From: Pyronema omphalodes
Lineage: Eukaryota; Ascomycota; Pezizomycetes; Pezizales; Pyronemataceae
Direction: 5' to 3'
Assembly: GCA_024516155.1 (NCBI GenBank)
Contig: JAJJXM010000013.1
Location: forward strand, 124,001 to 188,000
Length of the DNA: 64,000 bases
Shown: piece after piece, positions 31,929 through 42,093 of the stretch
How positions within the stretch are numbered: the first letter of the stretch is position 1
Layout: each line of letters begins with the position of its first letter
Made by a program: the position numbers and the translations under genes
The notes under the pieces: generated by a model
What the model was told of the DNA's origin: nothing
Database searches by the model: none
Seen by the model: the letters and a program-made list of their open reading frames with translations, nothing else

Positions 31929-33741
31929 TTGGGAAATTCTACAGAAACATCACGGCTTCAAGCCCCCCCCCTATCCGCGGCCCTGGCTCTCCACCAGCCC
32001 GCAGGCATGCTCCGCTTTGGGGAGACGTCCTCTCTCCAACGGCATGCCCCGATTCCCTCCACTCCGAAACCCAGCGGCCAACCAGACGACGACGTCTTTG
32101 GCACCGCCCGCTCCGTCCCCCCTGGTACCCCCACTCCGATGGCCATCAGGGGCTCTTCCGCAGCGCACGCTCGCCTCCAACAGGCAGTTGGAAAACGAGC
32201 CCAAGCCACCCAGCCCCTCGAAGAGGAAGGCCCTGCGTGTTAAAAACGCGAGAAACGCGGAGACGACGCGCCCACGGTCGTGTCTGTCATTAACCCTGAG
32301 TACATCCTCAGCCTTGGTAAGAGGCTAGATGCCCTGGACAAACGCGTCCCCGCCCTGGAGGAAGAGGTCACGCGCCTCCGCACAGTTAATCGTGAGCTTC
32401 GCGACCGCCTTAACGAGGCTCTCGCCAGACCCGCCCCGCCCGACCCCAGGCCGTCCCGCCCCACCGCGCAAACCACCGCCGCTCCGCCCCGCCCTCCCGT
32501 TCCGATAGCCACCCAGCCGACCATCGCACAGGTCGCCGCTGCCAACGCGAGCCTCCCCGCCCCCACGCCTGCCCTTACCACACCGTGGGCCACTCACCAG
32601 TCGCGTCACGCGAAGAAGGTCCAGCAACGCGCTGGCAGCCTTCACGCCCCCGCCACAAACCTCCCGTCTGAGGTCCGTCGTATCGTCTTCGTTCGTGACC
32701 CCGCCAGCGCAAACTGCTCCCAGCCCCTGGACGCGTACACGGCAGCCATCAACAACTGTCTGTGGTACAAGAACGCGCCTCAGTTCCACCGCGTTTTGAA
32801 GGTGTCCCGCAACGCAAAGGGTACCCTGACGGCCACCACCGTCCCAGGGGTTGATGCAGCCACGCTTTTACGTTTGTATCGTAACGAAATCATCAACGCA
32901 GTTAGGGAAGTAGACTCGGGGGTTACTGATGTCGAGGAGCTAGACCGTTGGGTAGCCCTCAAGGTGCACGGCGTGCCGCTCGCGCGTTTCCTGGGGGAAG
33001 GTTCCCACGGAGTGCAAAAACTCCAGGTGGAAATACAAGCAAACCATGAACACGTAGAAGTACTACCTAACGTCCGTTGGTTGGGTAAGGTTGAAGAAAT
33101 CCGTGAACGCTTCGTTCGCGGTGCCACCCAAGTTCATCTGCCGTAGTTTTCGTGAGGAGCTCCGCTTCCGCCCGCCTGCTAATCACCAAAGGCGTCTTGC
33201 TGGGCAGTCGCCGCCACCGGGCAGAACTCTACGTCTTCGAGGGCCCCGACAGTCAGTGCTCCGGATGTCTAAAATGGGGCCACATCCGCGAGCGCTGCTC
33301 CACGCCTGATGTGTTCCGGTGCGCCTTCTGCGCCCTCAGCCACCCCACCGCGAAGCACCCCGCGTGCTCATTCGCAGGCTGTAGCAAGCCCATGGGCTCC
33401 GCGTGCCCCCATTCTCTCCCGGTACCTAAGTGTGCTAATTGCGGGGAAGAACACTTTGCGACAGCTCGAACCTGCCCTGATCGCCTCGCCGCCATAGCGG
33501 CCGCCCGCCTCGCCCGCTCGTCCCGATTAAACCCTGTCACCACTGCCGCCCCCACCTCGCGTGTAGCCCCCGCTCCGACTCCCTCCTCCCCTCCGTCCCC
33601 CTCCCCCCAGACTCAAGACCCCAGCCCTCCACCGCCCTGGTGGTTGTGAACCCCTTCGCTGTCCTCATGGACACCGACTCCGAAGTCGCCTCCTCCGCGG
33701 GGTCGACCGATGCCGTTGCGCCCACAGAACCTGAATTATGA
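31929..33741 (+). pseudogene. LINE-B ORF1 (gag-like), a few frameshifts
   Basis: The first ATG in the frame is near 32007. Parts: a Pro/Ala-rich N-terminus to 32240; a coiled coil (RLDALDKRVPALEEEVTRLR) at about 32310-32420; an RNA-binding-like middle to 33146; and zinc knuckles CSGCLKWGHIRERC, CAFC-H-C and CANCGEEHFATARTC at 33256-33480. Frameshifts lie near 32245, 33145 and a C run near 33600. The last segment (STALVVVNPFAVLMDTDSEV ... EPEL) ends in a TGA at 33739-33741 that overlaps the ORF2 ATG at 33738. ORF1 proteins of the family coat element RNA. Confidence 0.87.
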
Positions 33742-36700
33742 GTACAATTCAGGTTCTACAGTTAAACTGTCGCAAGAGCGGTGAGGTTCTTACGGCGATC
33801 ATGGAGAGCGGGAAAGAGTTGGGTGCGGACGTCGTGCTTGTGCAGGAGCCGCCGACGTTCCAAGGGTGGAGACACCCGGCGTATGACTTTTTCTGGGGTG
33901 GTAGAGTGATGGCGGCGGTACGTAAAGACTCAGCGTGGACGTTGAGGCCTGGGAGGATCTCGCGGTGGGAAGAGACGGGGACGTGCAGGTGTTGGACGTA
34001 ATGTGTCGAGGACACAGGCAGCTCAGGATGGTGAACGTCTACGACGCTCCTCGTAACTCGGACGGACCTCGACCTGCTAGAGACGTCAGCTGGGATCGTA
34101 TCATCACCTCGGGAACGGTACTGGCGGGCGACTTCAATGCCCATAGCCAGCGGTGGAACCCCCGGTGTGACGCACCGCTCCACCACGCCTTCCTAGAGTC
34201 CCTGATGGATTCCCACAACCTTCATTACGTAGGTGACGGTCTCGAAACTCACCAGCAAACAGGTCAGCTGCGGTACAGCGTTATCGACTTGGTGCTCGCG
34301 AGGAGGAGATAGCGACGGCGGTGCGAGCCACAAGATTGGACGATCCGGAACATGCCACCACGTCCGACCACGCTGCGTTGTCGTGGGAAGTGTCGACGGT
34401 GATAGCTCCGGCGGACTTCGAAGTCCCAACGAGGGGGTGGGCTGTGAAGGAATTGTTGGAGGATGAGGTCGGAGCGGTCTCTGCGGCGTTAGATTGGCGC
34501 CATCGAAGCGAACGCAGACCGCTCCTCACGGATCTCAGCACGGAGGAGGAGGTAGAAGATGAGGTAGTTTGGGTACGGGAGGAACTAACATCTTTGTTGG
34601 AGGAACGAGCAAGGAAAATTCGGCTCACCGCACGGTCGAAGCGGTGGTGGTGGTGCGCGGAGATTCGTGAGGCTCGTACGGAGTATGGGAGGACCCGCAG
34701 GGCGGTCAAGGAAGGTCGCGCGACGGTGGAGGAAGAGCACCAACTGCGCAACGCATATCATTCGCTACAACGACAGAAAAAGCGTAGGTGCTGGGGGGAC
34801 TTCCTGTCGACAGCCAACGGGGACGCTCTCTGGGCAGCGCTGAGGATGACTAAACCGCGAGCCGCGACGGTGGTAGGTCCGCTCGAGAACGAAGAAGGGC
34901 AACGAGCGGAGGATGATCAGGATAAACGTAGGATGCTCGCGGAAGTATTCTTTCCCCCTCCTAACCCCTTCTCGGAGTTACCACTCCCCCCGGGGCCGCC
35001 CGGAACCCTGTGGCAGTCAGTCTCGTTACAATCCGTCTCCTCCGCTTTGTCCAGGCAGAGCAACAAGAAGGCCCCAGGCGGTGATGCGCTGGGTGTCCCC
35101 ATTATCAAAGCCCTGCTCTCGTGGGATCCGGACAGGGTTGTTGCGGTGGTGAAACATTGTCTGCGCCTGGGGTATCACCCCTGCGACTGGAAGATCGCGA
35201 AGGGGGTGTGCATCCCGAAGCCGGGAAAGCCGAGCTACTCGCGTGCAAAAAGCTTTCGGATCATCTCCTTGCTCAGCTGCTTTGGCAAGCTGGTTGAAAA
35301 AGTGGTAGCGGTGCTGCTCGCACAAGAGGCTGAGCGCACGGGGATCCTACATGACGGGCAGTTTGGGGGGAGGACGAACAGGTCGGCGGCGGACGCGGCG
35401 GCGGTTTTGGTAGGGTTCTGTGAACCTGGGCACAGCTTCGACTATGCAGAGGCTTATCCGATTGTATCTCTAGTGCTTCGTTCTCAGTGTTGACAGACAC
35501 TTCGTTCCCAAGAACAGACAGACACTTCGTTCCCAAGAACTAATAGAGCTTATCCAAAGATAAAGCTAGGAAGAGAATTAATCGATCACAGGCGGAATAA
35601 ACTTAAGGGTTGTCTTCGGAGGTATTCGTTGGTGATAATAGGTATCGTCGCGTAGAGGATCAAATGGTTGATGATGGAGGAGAGAGAGGGAAGACAAAGG
35701 CTCTTTTATAGACTTTCGTCTACAAGTTCGCCCAGACTTCCTAGGGAACCAATTTCCAAACTGAGCCTAGGAGATAAGACAAGAGTCATTTCTGAGACGC
35801 ATCTGCTGATAGATTGCATCATACGAAGTGCATAATCATATTGATTACTTGCTTGCATGATGCTTGCTATCGTCAGACTAATCCTTGACATTCCTCTCTG
35901 TACTACCACACCTTCCAATCAGGTGTCAGGGTTATGAGTCATATGGGAGGGCAACTCCGCTTGACTGCATAATGCATGAACTCCTCTGACAAATAACATG
36001 TGAGTCATTTATCTTGTGAGTCGTGCTATCATAGATCTCCCTAGAGAATCTCGATTGCGAATGGAGGAATCTGACATGATAAGGCATCCATGCCCTACCG
36101 GAGTGGATCACTCCGACACATTCCTGTGTGATGTCATTATGGCTCCACCTGCGCGCACTTGCGCGCAGCACACCCTGGTGTGGATGCAAACGCCGAGCTG
36201 TTCCTTGGTTGGTAGTCAATAGCCTAAGGGCGCGTCATATCGGTTCCACCAAACAGTTTCCTTGAGAGGGTTGCATGCTTATGGACGTCTCATGCCTTAG
36301 CAATCTTGACCCTTGTCCATAGCCCCACTCCTGTTTGCCGACTAGACTCTGCCTTGTCTTCCTGGCTGACCATTCACCCAACTAAGTAACACCGGATGAT
36401 TTCGTCGCACCGCTCTGCACATCCTTGGAACTCTCTTCCGATGCAGACCCCTTTGTAGCCGTGAACTTCCGAACACTCCTCAAGTATAAGGAGGTGTCCT
36501 TTCGTCTTCGTCTTTGTTCTCCATCAGCGTCGTTCGTAGTTGCTCAAGGGTAAGTCGACACCCATGAGGTAAGTGTTCCCCAATCTCTTCTCTTCTGAAT
36601 CCTCCCAAACTGACATTGAATAATAGTTGCGACGCCTCGGGCTGGGATCCTCGTGAGGTCCTGTCGGAAAGTCACGAATCACGTGACGTGGCTTGTCGGA

Positions 36701-38928
36701 GCTCCTCGGGGGTTCCGGCCCGGGATACTAATCTGACTATTCATTCTCTGTCGAGTTTGCCATATTCTCCATTGCGTTATATGATACCAATTCTATCCTC
36801 ACACATTTTAGGGTGTGACAGGTTTGTCGAGGCTGCTTGGGAGGAAAAGGCTTTAGCAGGCGCTCTCTTGATGGACGACGTAAAGGGCGCGTTCCCTACC
36901 GTCAACAGCATTTGCTTAACCAATAAGCTGCGTAGAGCAACCTTCGACGAAGGTTTTGTTCGCTGGGTGACAAGCTTCATGAGAGGTAGGCGAGTCGAGA
37001 TTTTCCTCGCAGGGGAGGCTGGCGAGCCGATAGACACAGACACTGGGTTGCCCCAAGGCTCCCCCGTGTCCAGGATATTGTTTCATCTGTACATAGCGGA
37101 TCTGGCGAAGATGGTGGAAGCGGAGGTCGGAGGAACGCTGGGACTGTCCTTCGTTGATGACGTCACGTGGCTCGTGAAAGGCGCGTCAGCGACTGACGTC
37201 ACCACCAAGTTAGATCGATGCGCGTCCCTCTGCCTCGCGTGGGGTGAAGCGAACGCGGTAGTGTTCGAATCAGAAAAGACGGAAGCAATCCTTTTCTCCC
37301 GCAGACGCTCTCCCCCGAACCCCGACTCCCTCACAGTGACGGTGGGAACCCACTCCATTCGGTATTCCGAAACCGCTGTTCGGTGGTTAGGTTACTGGCT
37401 GGACGCAAAACTCACCTTTAACCAGCATCGCCAGAAATGGCTCTCCCGGGCCTCGCAACAACAGGCACAAATTGCACGCTTGTGCAAGAAATACGGGCTC
37501 CCCGCAGGCAGCACCGCTAATCTTCAACAAGCGGTGGTGCAATCCGTTTCTACCTACGGAAATAGAAATTAACGCCGTCCGCCGACTCCCCTCCCGAGAC
37601 GCTGGGCACCTGTCCCGCCTCCAACTCGTCCTCAACAAGCAGGCACGGGCCATCACCGGCTGCTTCCGTACAACCCCGCTCGGCTTTCTGGCAGCAGAAA
37701 GCGCGACGCGACCGGCAGAATCCCTTGTGCGCGGACGGGAAGCCCGCTTCAGAGCGCGACTTCTTACCCGCCCAGCCCCCCCGGATCCACCCCCCCGTCC
37801 CCGACCGCCGACATCGTCAGGCAACTGACTCAGCGCGCCACAACTCGTTCGGGCTTCCATCACGTCGAGAGGGTCTTCCCCCCTCTCCCCCAACAGTTCC
37901 CCGGTACCGTCGTCATCGCATCGAGGGACGAAGCAACCGAATGCGCCCTACAATGGAGAAACCTTGGCTCCGCCTGCGTTTGGACCGACGGGTCTCGCAT
38001 AGAAGATGTCGCTGGTTCAGGCTTCGTTCGTTACGTGAGAGGCATCCTCACTCCCTCCTGCTTCTGCGTGGGACGTCATGCAGAGGTGTACGACGCCGAG
38101 CTTCATGCCATGCTGATGGCCCTGCGCGATTACTGGGATAATTACCATTACTCAGTAGCCCGCCCCCCCCCGCTCCTCACAATTTTCTCCGATGCACAAG
38201 CTGCACTGCAGCGCCTGCTCTCCGACGTGCCTGGCCCGGGCCAGATCTTGCAGCGCCTGATCGCGACAGAGGTCGCAAAACTCCGCGCCTTCACCGGCAT
38301 CGAGGTGGTCTTCCGGTGGGTACCCGGACACAGCGACATCCTCGAAAACGAAGCTGCGGACGCGGCAGCAAAACACGGTACAAGCCACCGTTGTTTGGCC
38401 CCCCCCCTCCGAGGGTGTACAAACCCCGTCTGCTCCCCCCTCCCTTGGACGTCGCTGGCGCACGTCAACCGCGCAGTGACGGAGATCCCCAAGGCGATCG
38501 CATCGAAGTGGGTACGCCAGCGTACCGACCTTAACGCAGCCTACCGCCCACGAAAGAAGTGGGGCATCCGCGACGGCCTGAAAACCGTGCCGAAACACCG
38601 GGCTGCGGTGTTCTACCAGATTGCCTCCGGTCACGCGCTGATAGGCACCCACCTGGTGCGCATAAAGAAAAAAGACTCCGATCGCTGTTGGTGGTGCGAT
38701 TCCGGAGAACGCCAAACGCGAGGTCACCTGTTTGGTGCCTGCGATCGCTGGCAACGTGAGTACGAGGTACTCGCTCAAGAGGTGGAAAAAATAACCGGAA
38801 AGCCGCGGCGACGGCGGCGCCGCCGGGGAAGGCTGAAGGCGGTGGAGATTTTTTCGGACGATCGGCTTACCAAAGCGATCTTGGAATACCTAGCAGCCAC
38901 GGAGGTGGGAAGGCGCTATGTAGAATGA
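33738..38928 (+). pseudogene. LINE-B ORF2 (endonuclease, RT, RNase H, CCHC), broken
   Basis: Starts MSTIQVLQLNCRKSGEVL. Endonuclease: VVLVQEPP, LAGDFNAHSQRWNP, YSVIDLVLA, TSDHAALSW. RT: NKKAPGGDALGVP, FGGRTNRSAADAA, MDDVKGAFPTVN, TGLPQGSPVSRILF and the catalytic FVDD near 37150. RNase H: WTDGSRIED, YDAELHAMLMALRD, FSDAQAAL, GHSDILENEAAD. The C-terminal CWWC-H-C ends before GRRYVE. Frameshifts: near 33940, 34310, 37565 and a poly-C region at 37771-37801. The solo LTR splits the RT at 35418/36821; removing it plus one duplication copy restores the same frame. Confidence 0.9.
35419..36820 (-). mobile_element. Solo LTR (Gypsy-like) inside LINE-B reverse transcriptase
   Basis: 1402 bp with no gag/pol ORF. 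Read on the minus strand it begins TGTCACACCCTAAAATGTG and ends CCCAGGTTCACA, the TGT...ACA ends of an LTR. Five-bp flanks GGTTC (35414-35418) and GGTTT (36821-36825) are a probable target duplication with one change. Inside is a tandem repeat of CAGACACTTCGTTCCCAAGAA at about 35493-35540. Recombination between two LTRs of a full element is the usual origin. The Gypsy assignment rests only on the TGTCACACC terminus and length. Confidence 0.75.
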
Positions 38929-39333
38929 GAACGGCACGGGTGGGTGAGGCCAAATTGGGAGGATACGGGGAATGAGGTGATACGGGATGCGGGGATTTTC
39001 CTTTTTTTTCGTTGGGGTTAAGACGCGTATCTTTGGTTTCCTCTGTTTTTCTCGCGATGTATTAGAGCAGTCCGCTTCTAAGCGACTTTGTCTCCTTTCC
39101 TTTTTATTTTCTTTTCTTTCTTTCTTTTCTTTTCTTTTCTGGGGGTGCACGGTTTGACTGAGTATTTTCTTTTTCTTTTTATTTTTTACTTCTGGGGTGT
39201 GTAACGGGGATAGGAGATAGGGGCGCCTCATTAGGTGGTCTTGGCCACGAGGACGGGATACCAGGATTTCTTTCTTCCTGCATAGGCCTTTCAGGCCTCG
39301 AACAGTGTATGATACAAAACAAAACAAAACAAA

Positions 39334-39349
39334 ACGTTCTGTGGTGCAC
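39334..39349. repeat. Right 16-bp target duplication of LINE-B
   Basis: Partner of 31862-31877, directly after the AAAAC tail. Confidence 0.92.
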
Positions 39350-39440
39350 CGCAACGCGACGCGAATCCCTGCAAGCGCGTTATTGTGGCCCGAGACAGGC
39401 TAGTTTAGCTTGCTTCTGCGTTAGCAGCATCCTCCGACGA
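39350..39440 (+). repeat. CGACG element, copy 3, right half
   Basis: CGCAACGCGACGCGAATCCC, then TGCAAGCGCGT, then GGCTAGTTTAGCTTGCTTCTG; continues the half at 31800-31861 interrupted by LINE-B. Confidence 0.7.
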
Positions 39441-39877
39441 AGGCGCGATTACTGATTTCACTCGGCCTTAATCAGCCCGAAAGAACAAAAAAGTCCCGAC
39501 GACAGAAAAATTGATGAACAAGAGATCAGCCCAAATGGTTTATAAGAGACCCGAGAGTCGGGGAAATGCTGACCACTGAAGCCGATGAGGCTGCAATATA
39601 TATTGATACTGTGTACGCTACAAGTATGAGACAACCCATGCAAGAAATTGTATAATACAACAAATACTGACATTCTTTGGAACATCCCATGAGATCACGA
39701 CAATTGCCTGCCATCAATATCAAGGTCGTCTCTCAGATGCTATCCTAGCCTTGTATTGGCATTTCCTTGCTTCGATCCTTCCCGAAAGCCGCGTACATGG
39801 TCGCACCGTCCTTATTTTCTTCCCGCTGGTCAGAAAACAATGATTGGGTAGTTTCCCTCTGCCAGACATACCCAGGT

Positions 39878-39885
39878 AGGACACC
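39878..39885. repeat. 8-bp target duplication of hAT-type MITE 2 (left; right copy 40811-40818)
   Basis: AGGACACC on both sides. The empty-site relative in gene X copy 1 is AGAACACC at 9613-9620. Confidence 0.9.
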
Positions 39886-40810
39886 CAGAGTTCGGCACGG
39901 TCCGTCCAGGACGGCGGACCGGACGGGACCACGCTGGTGGTCCGGTCCCGTCCTCGACTTTGGACGGACGGCCACTATGTGGTCCGGTCCCGTCCGCAGA
40001 CTGAAAAAGACCGGACGGGACGGCGGGTGACGGCAGGACCGTGGGTTTCGGGTGAGCTAGTTTGCAGGGGGCGGTTTGGTTTAAGTTGCCAGAAATTATG
40101 GGCCGCAGCAGCGACGTCTTCCGCACTGTAGTAGATGAACCCGTCATGCTGCACTTTAGTAAAACTTTTACACCCCATTGCAGGTGCACGCTCCACCCAG
40201 AAATAGTTTGACTGCCTATGGTAGTTTGATATTATTTTTGTTTCTTAGTAGAGTACGATCCGGCTATAAATATTTCTTCTATCCTTCAAATTCCATCTTC
40301 TATTTTTCCCTCTTCTACCTGCCAGAATTTTCCACTCCTTTCATTGCCGTGTAATTCAAACATCAATAGCAATCACACAATTCCCAGCAGAGCTCATTGC
40401 CTTCCTCTATACATTTTCTGACCAGGAGCAGAACACCCTGCCTGTCCTCTCAAGAGTCGTTTCCATTCCAGAAGGATGGGGAAGGACGCATTTTTGTGGC
40501 GGGAGAAGGAGCATTCTTATGTATCAGTATAGTTTGTTTTGTTCTCAAGCAATTCCATATAGGTGACTTTAATTCGTGTAATGCATCAGAATTATCTAAG
40601 GAAAACACCATGAGCCGTAGTAAAAAAACTGCGGGTTGCGAGTGACCGATGGTGACGCTAGTCGTGGTCACCCACGGTCACCCGCGGTCCGTCCCGTCCA
40701 TGGTGCCTCCAGGACGGCCGGTCATGGTCCTACTTCAGGACGGGACCGCGAGTGGCGGTCCGGTCTCGTCCGTAGCCAGGACGGGACCGGACGGACCGTG
40801 CCGAACTCTG
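39886..40810. mobile_element. hAT-type MITE 2 (925 bp)
   Basis: Perfect 22-bp inverted ends (CAGAGTTCGGCACGGTCCGT...) and the 8-bp duplication AGGACACC. Subterminal GGTCCGGTCCCGTCC / GGACGGGACC repeats cluster within about 150 bp of both ends, and GGTCACCCACGGTCACC repeats lie near 40665. No transposase. Related to MITE 1 at 29595-30477 by terminal sequence and repeat style; the internal part differs, so the two represent subfamilies. Confidence 0.92.
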
Positions 40811-41109
40811 AGGACACCATGGTACCCTTTGCGTCGGGGAGAGTGCGAAGTAGAAATTCCCAAATAGCTGGATGACATCTGATTCAATGTATAAAGTTCT
40901 GTTATCATCCTTACGCCATAGCATTACGACGAAAACATTTCATTAGCTGCCGCTTGTCCATTAGACGTAATGCATCAGGCTTCTTGAAAGACAACTTGTT
41001 ACCAATCCATGAAAATCCGGATCCACCGTTGTGGTGCAGTAATGTCTTGATGACAGAGAAGTATTCCGTGCTCGGGGGTGTATCCCTGATTTATCAGTCA
41101 TCATTACAG

Positions 41110-42080
41110 CCCATCATTCAATCTTTATTTCTCAGCCATGATTTGCAAGAATTGATGAATTATCAATTATTAGACGTGCATAGACAAGAGCTGCTATGGT
41201 GAAAAGGAGATATCTGAAGATCAAAATATAGGACAGGAGAGCCGGGTATAATGCCGACAGTCAAGATGGAAACTGCAGATAAACTCGTGGGGCGGGGAAC
41301 CGTTGGCACAAGGTGCACATGCGATCACTCGGCTCCCTCCACGCGCTATGAGTGGTTCTGAGTTTACCCGGAATGCGCCGAGGCTACTGGGACCGGATGT
41401 TAGGCAACGAATATTATTCACACTAGGACATCATTTCTGTGCCGCACGCGCACTGATTCACTAGAAGCCTGTGCGGTATCGAATACTCCGGGAATCGCCG
41501 CCATCGTCCGCATCGCCGTTTAATTGCAGAAACATTTGCTGGGTTAGGCACGAAATGTTCAAAGCTGTGTTGCGCAACTCTGAAGTCGGTGAGCAGTGAT
41601 GGGATTGGTAGACCATGATGGTGTGTCATTGTAGCGGCACAGTTTTGCAATTCGGGCACCTATAGTGGGGCAGGGAGGCATCGGGAGATACGTCATAAGG
41701 CATCACTCGGAATATCATAAGCGCCGTGATGTTGTCGACGTTGTCCAAAGACCCCTATGCGACCCGCACAATATGTATGGTATCATGCAATCACTACAGC
41801 TTCTGTATTATTGTTGTTCGGTGTGTTCCATGATCATCTATCAACACTCGACGGAATTTATGTTACAAAACTGTGACGAAGAGGGGATTCCGAAGAAAAA
41901 CCAAAATCGGAAACATGCGCAGTAAATCTCTTGATATGAGCGAAATGAAAAAATAATGAACATAGGAAAAACACAGAAAAAACAGCTTTTCGGAAATTTC
42001 CACTACAAAAGAAAATGACATCCCGAAGGCCATTGCGTAGAAACGAGAAAGTTAGAAAACTATATCGAGGTTAGCCGTGA
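41110..42080. other. Intergenic with module V relic
   Basis: 41220-41420 (minus) reads PSSLGAFRVNSEPLIARGGS RVIACA and matches fragments at 14395-14700; 41690-41760 reads GSLDNVDNI, like 22230 and 46200. The last 140 bp are the 3' flank of F-box F, homologous to those of C and H. Confidence 0.45.
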
Positions 42081-42093
42081 CCGATCAGTCAAC

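Larger units (their letters stand above)
31878..39333 (+). mobile_element. LINE-B, near full-length non-LTR retrotransposon
   Basis: About 7.46 kb including a nested 1.4-kb solo LTR. It has a GC-rich gag-like ORF1 with three zinc knuckles, an ORF2 with endonuclease, reverse transcriptase, RNase H and a C-terminal CCHC, a 3' UTR of about 385 bp and an (AAAAC)n tail at about 39314-39333. A 16-bp duplication brackets it. It belongs to the same broad clade as LINE-A but has distinct sequence and base composition (much higher GC than its surroundings). The first nucleotides after the duplication lead within about 50-130 bp to ORF1, so it is complete or nearly so at the 5' end. Confidence 0.93.
39460..41100 (-). 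pseudogene. Gene X copy 2, interrupted by hAT MITE 2
   Basis: The minus strand repeats gene X blocks: PSTEYFSVIKTLLHHNGGSG and GNKLSFKKPDA at about 41075-40970; LWRKDDNRTLYIESDVIQLF and GNFYFALSPTQRVPW at about 40922-40820; then after the MITE, IRTVRPCTRLSGRIEARKC at about 39835-39760. Relative to copy 1 the coding-like blocks change mainly at third positions. The MITE at 39886-40810 splits it, and no copy has a complete open reading, so it is a relic. Function unknown. Confidence 0.55.

Noticed and set aside
31958..32789. Several minus-strand ORFs of 80-150 codons in LINE-B
   Set aside because: Composition-driven shadows of the GC-rich gag-like ORF; no motif.
35706..36219. ORFs inside the solo LTR
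   Set aside because: No gag, pol or integrase features; short and on mixed strands.
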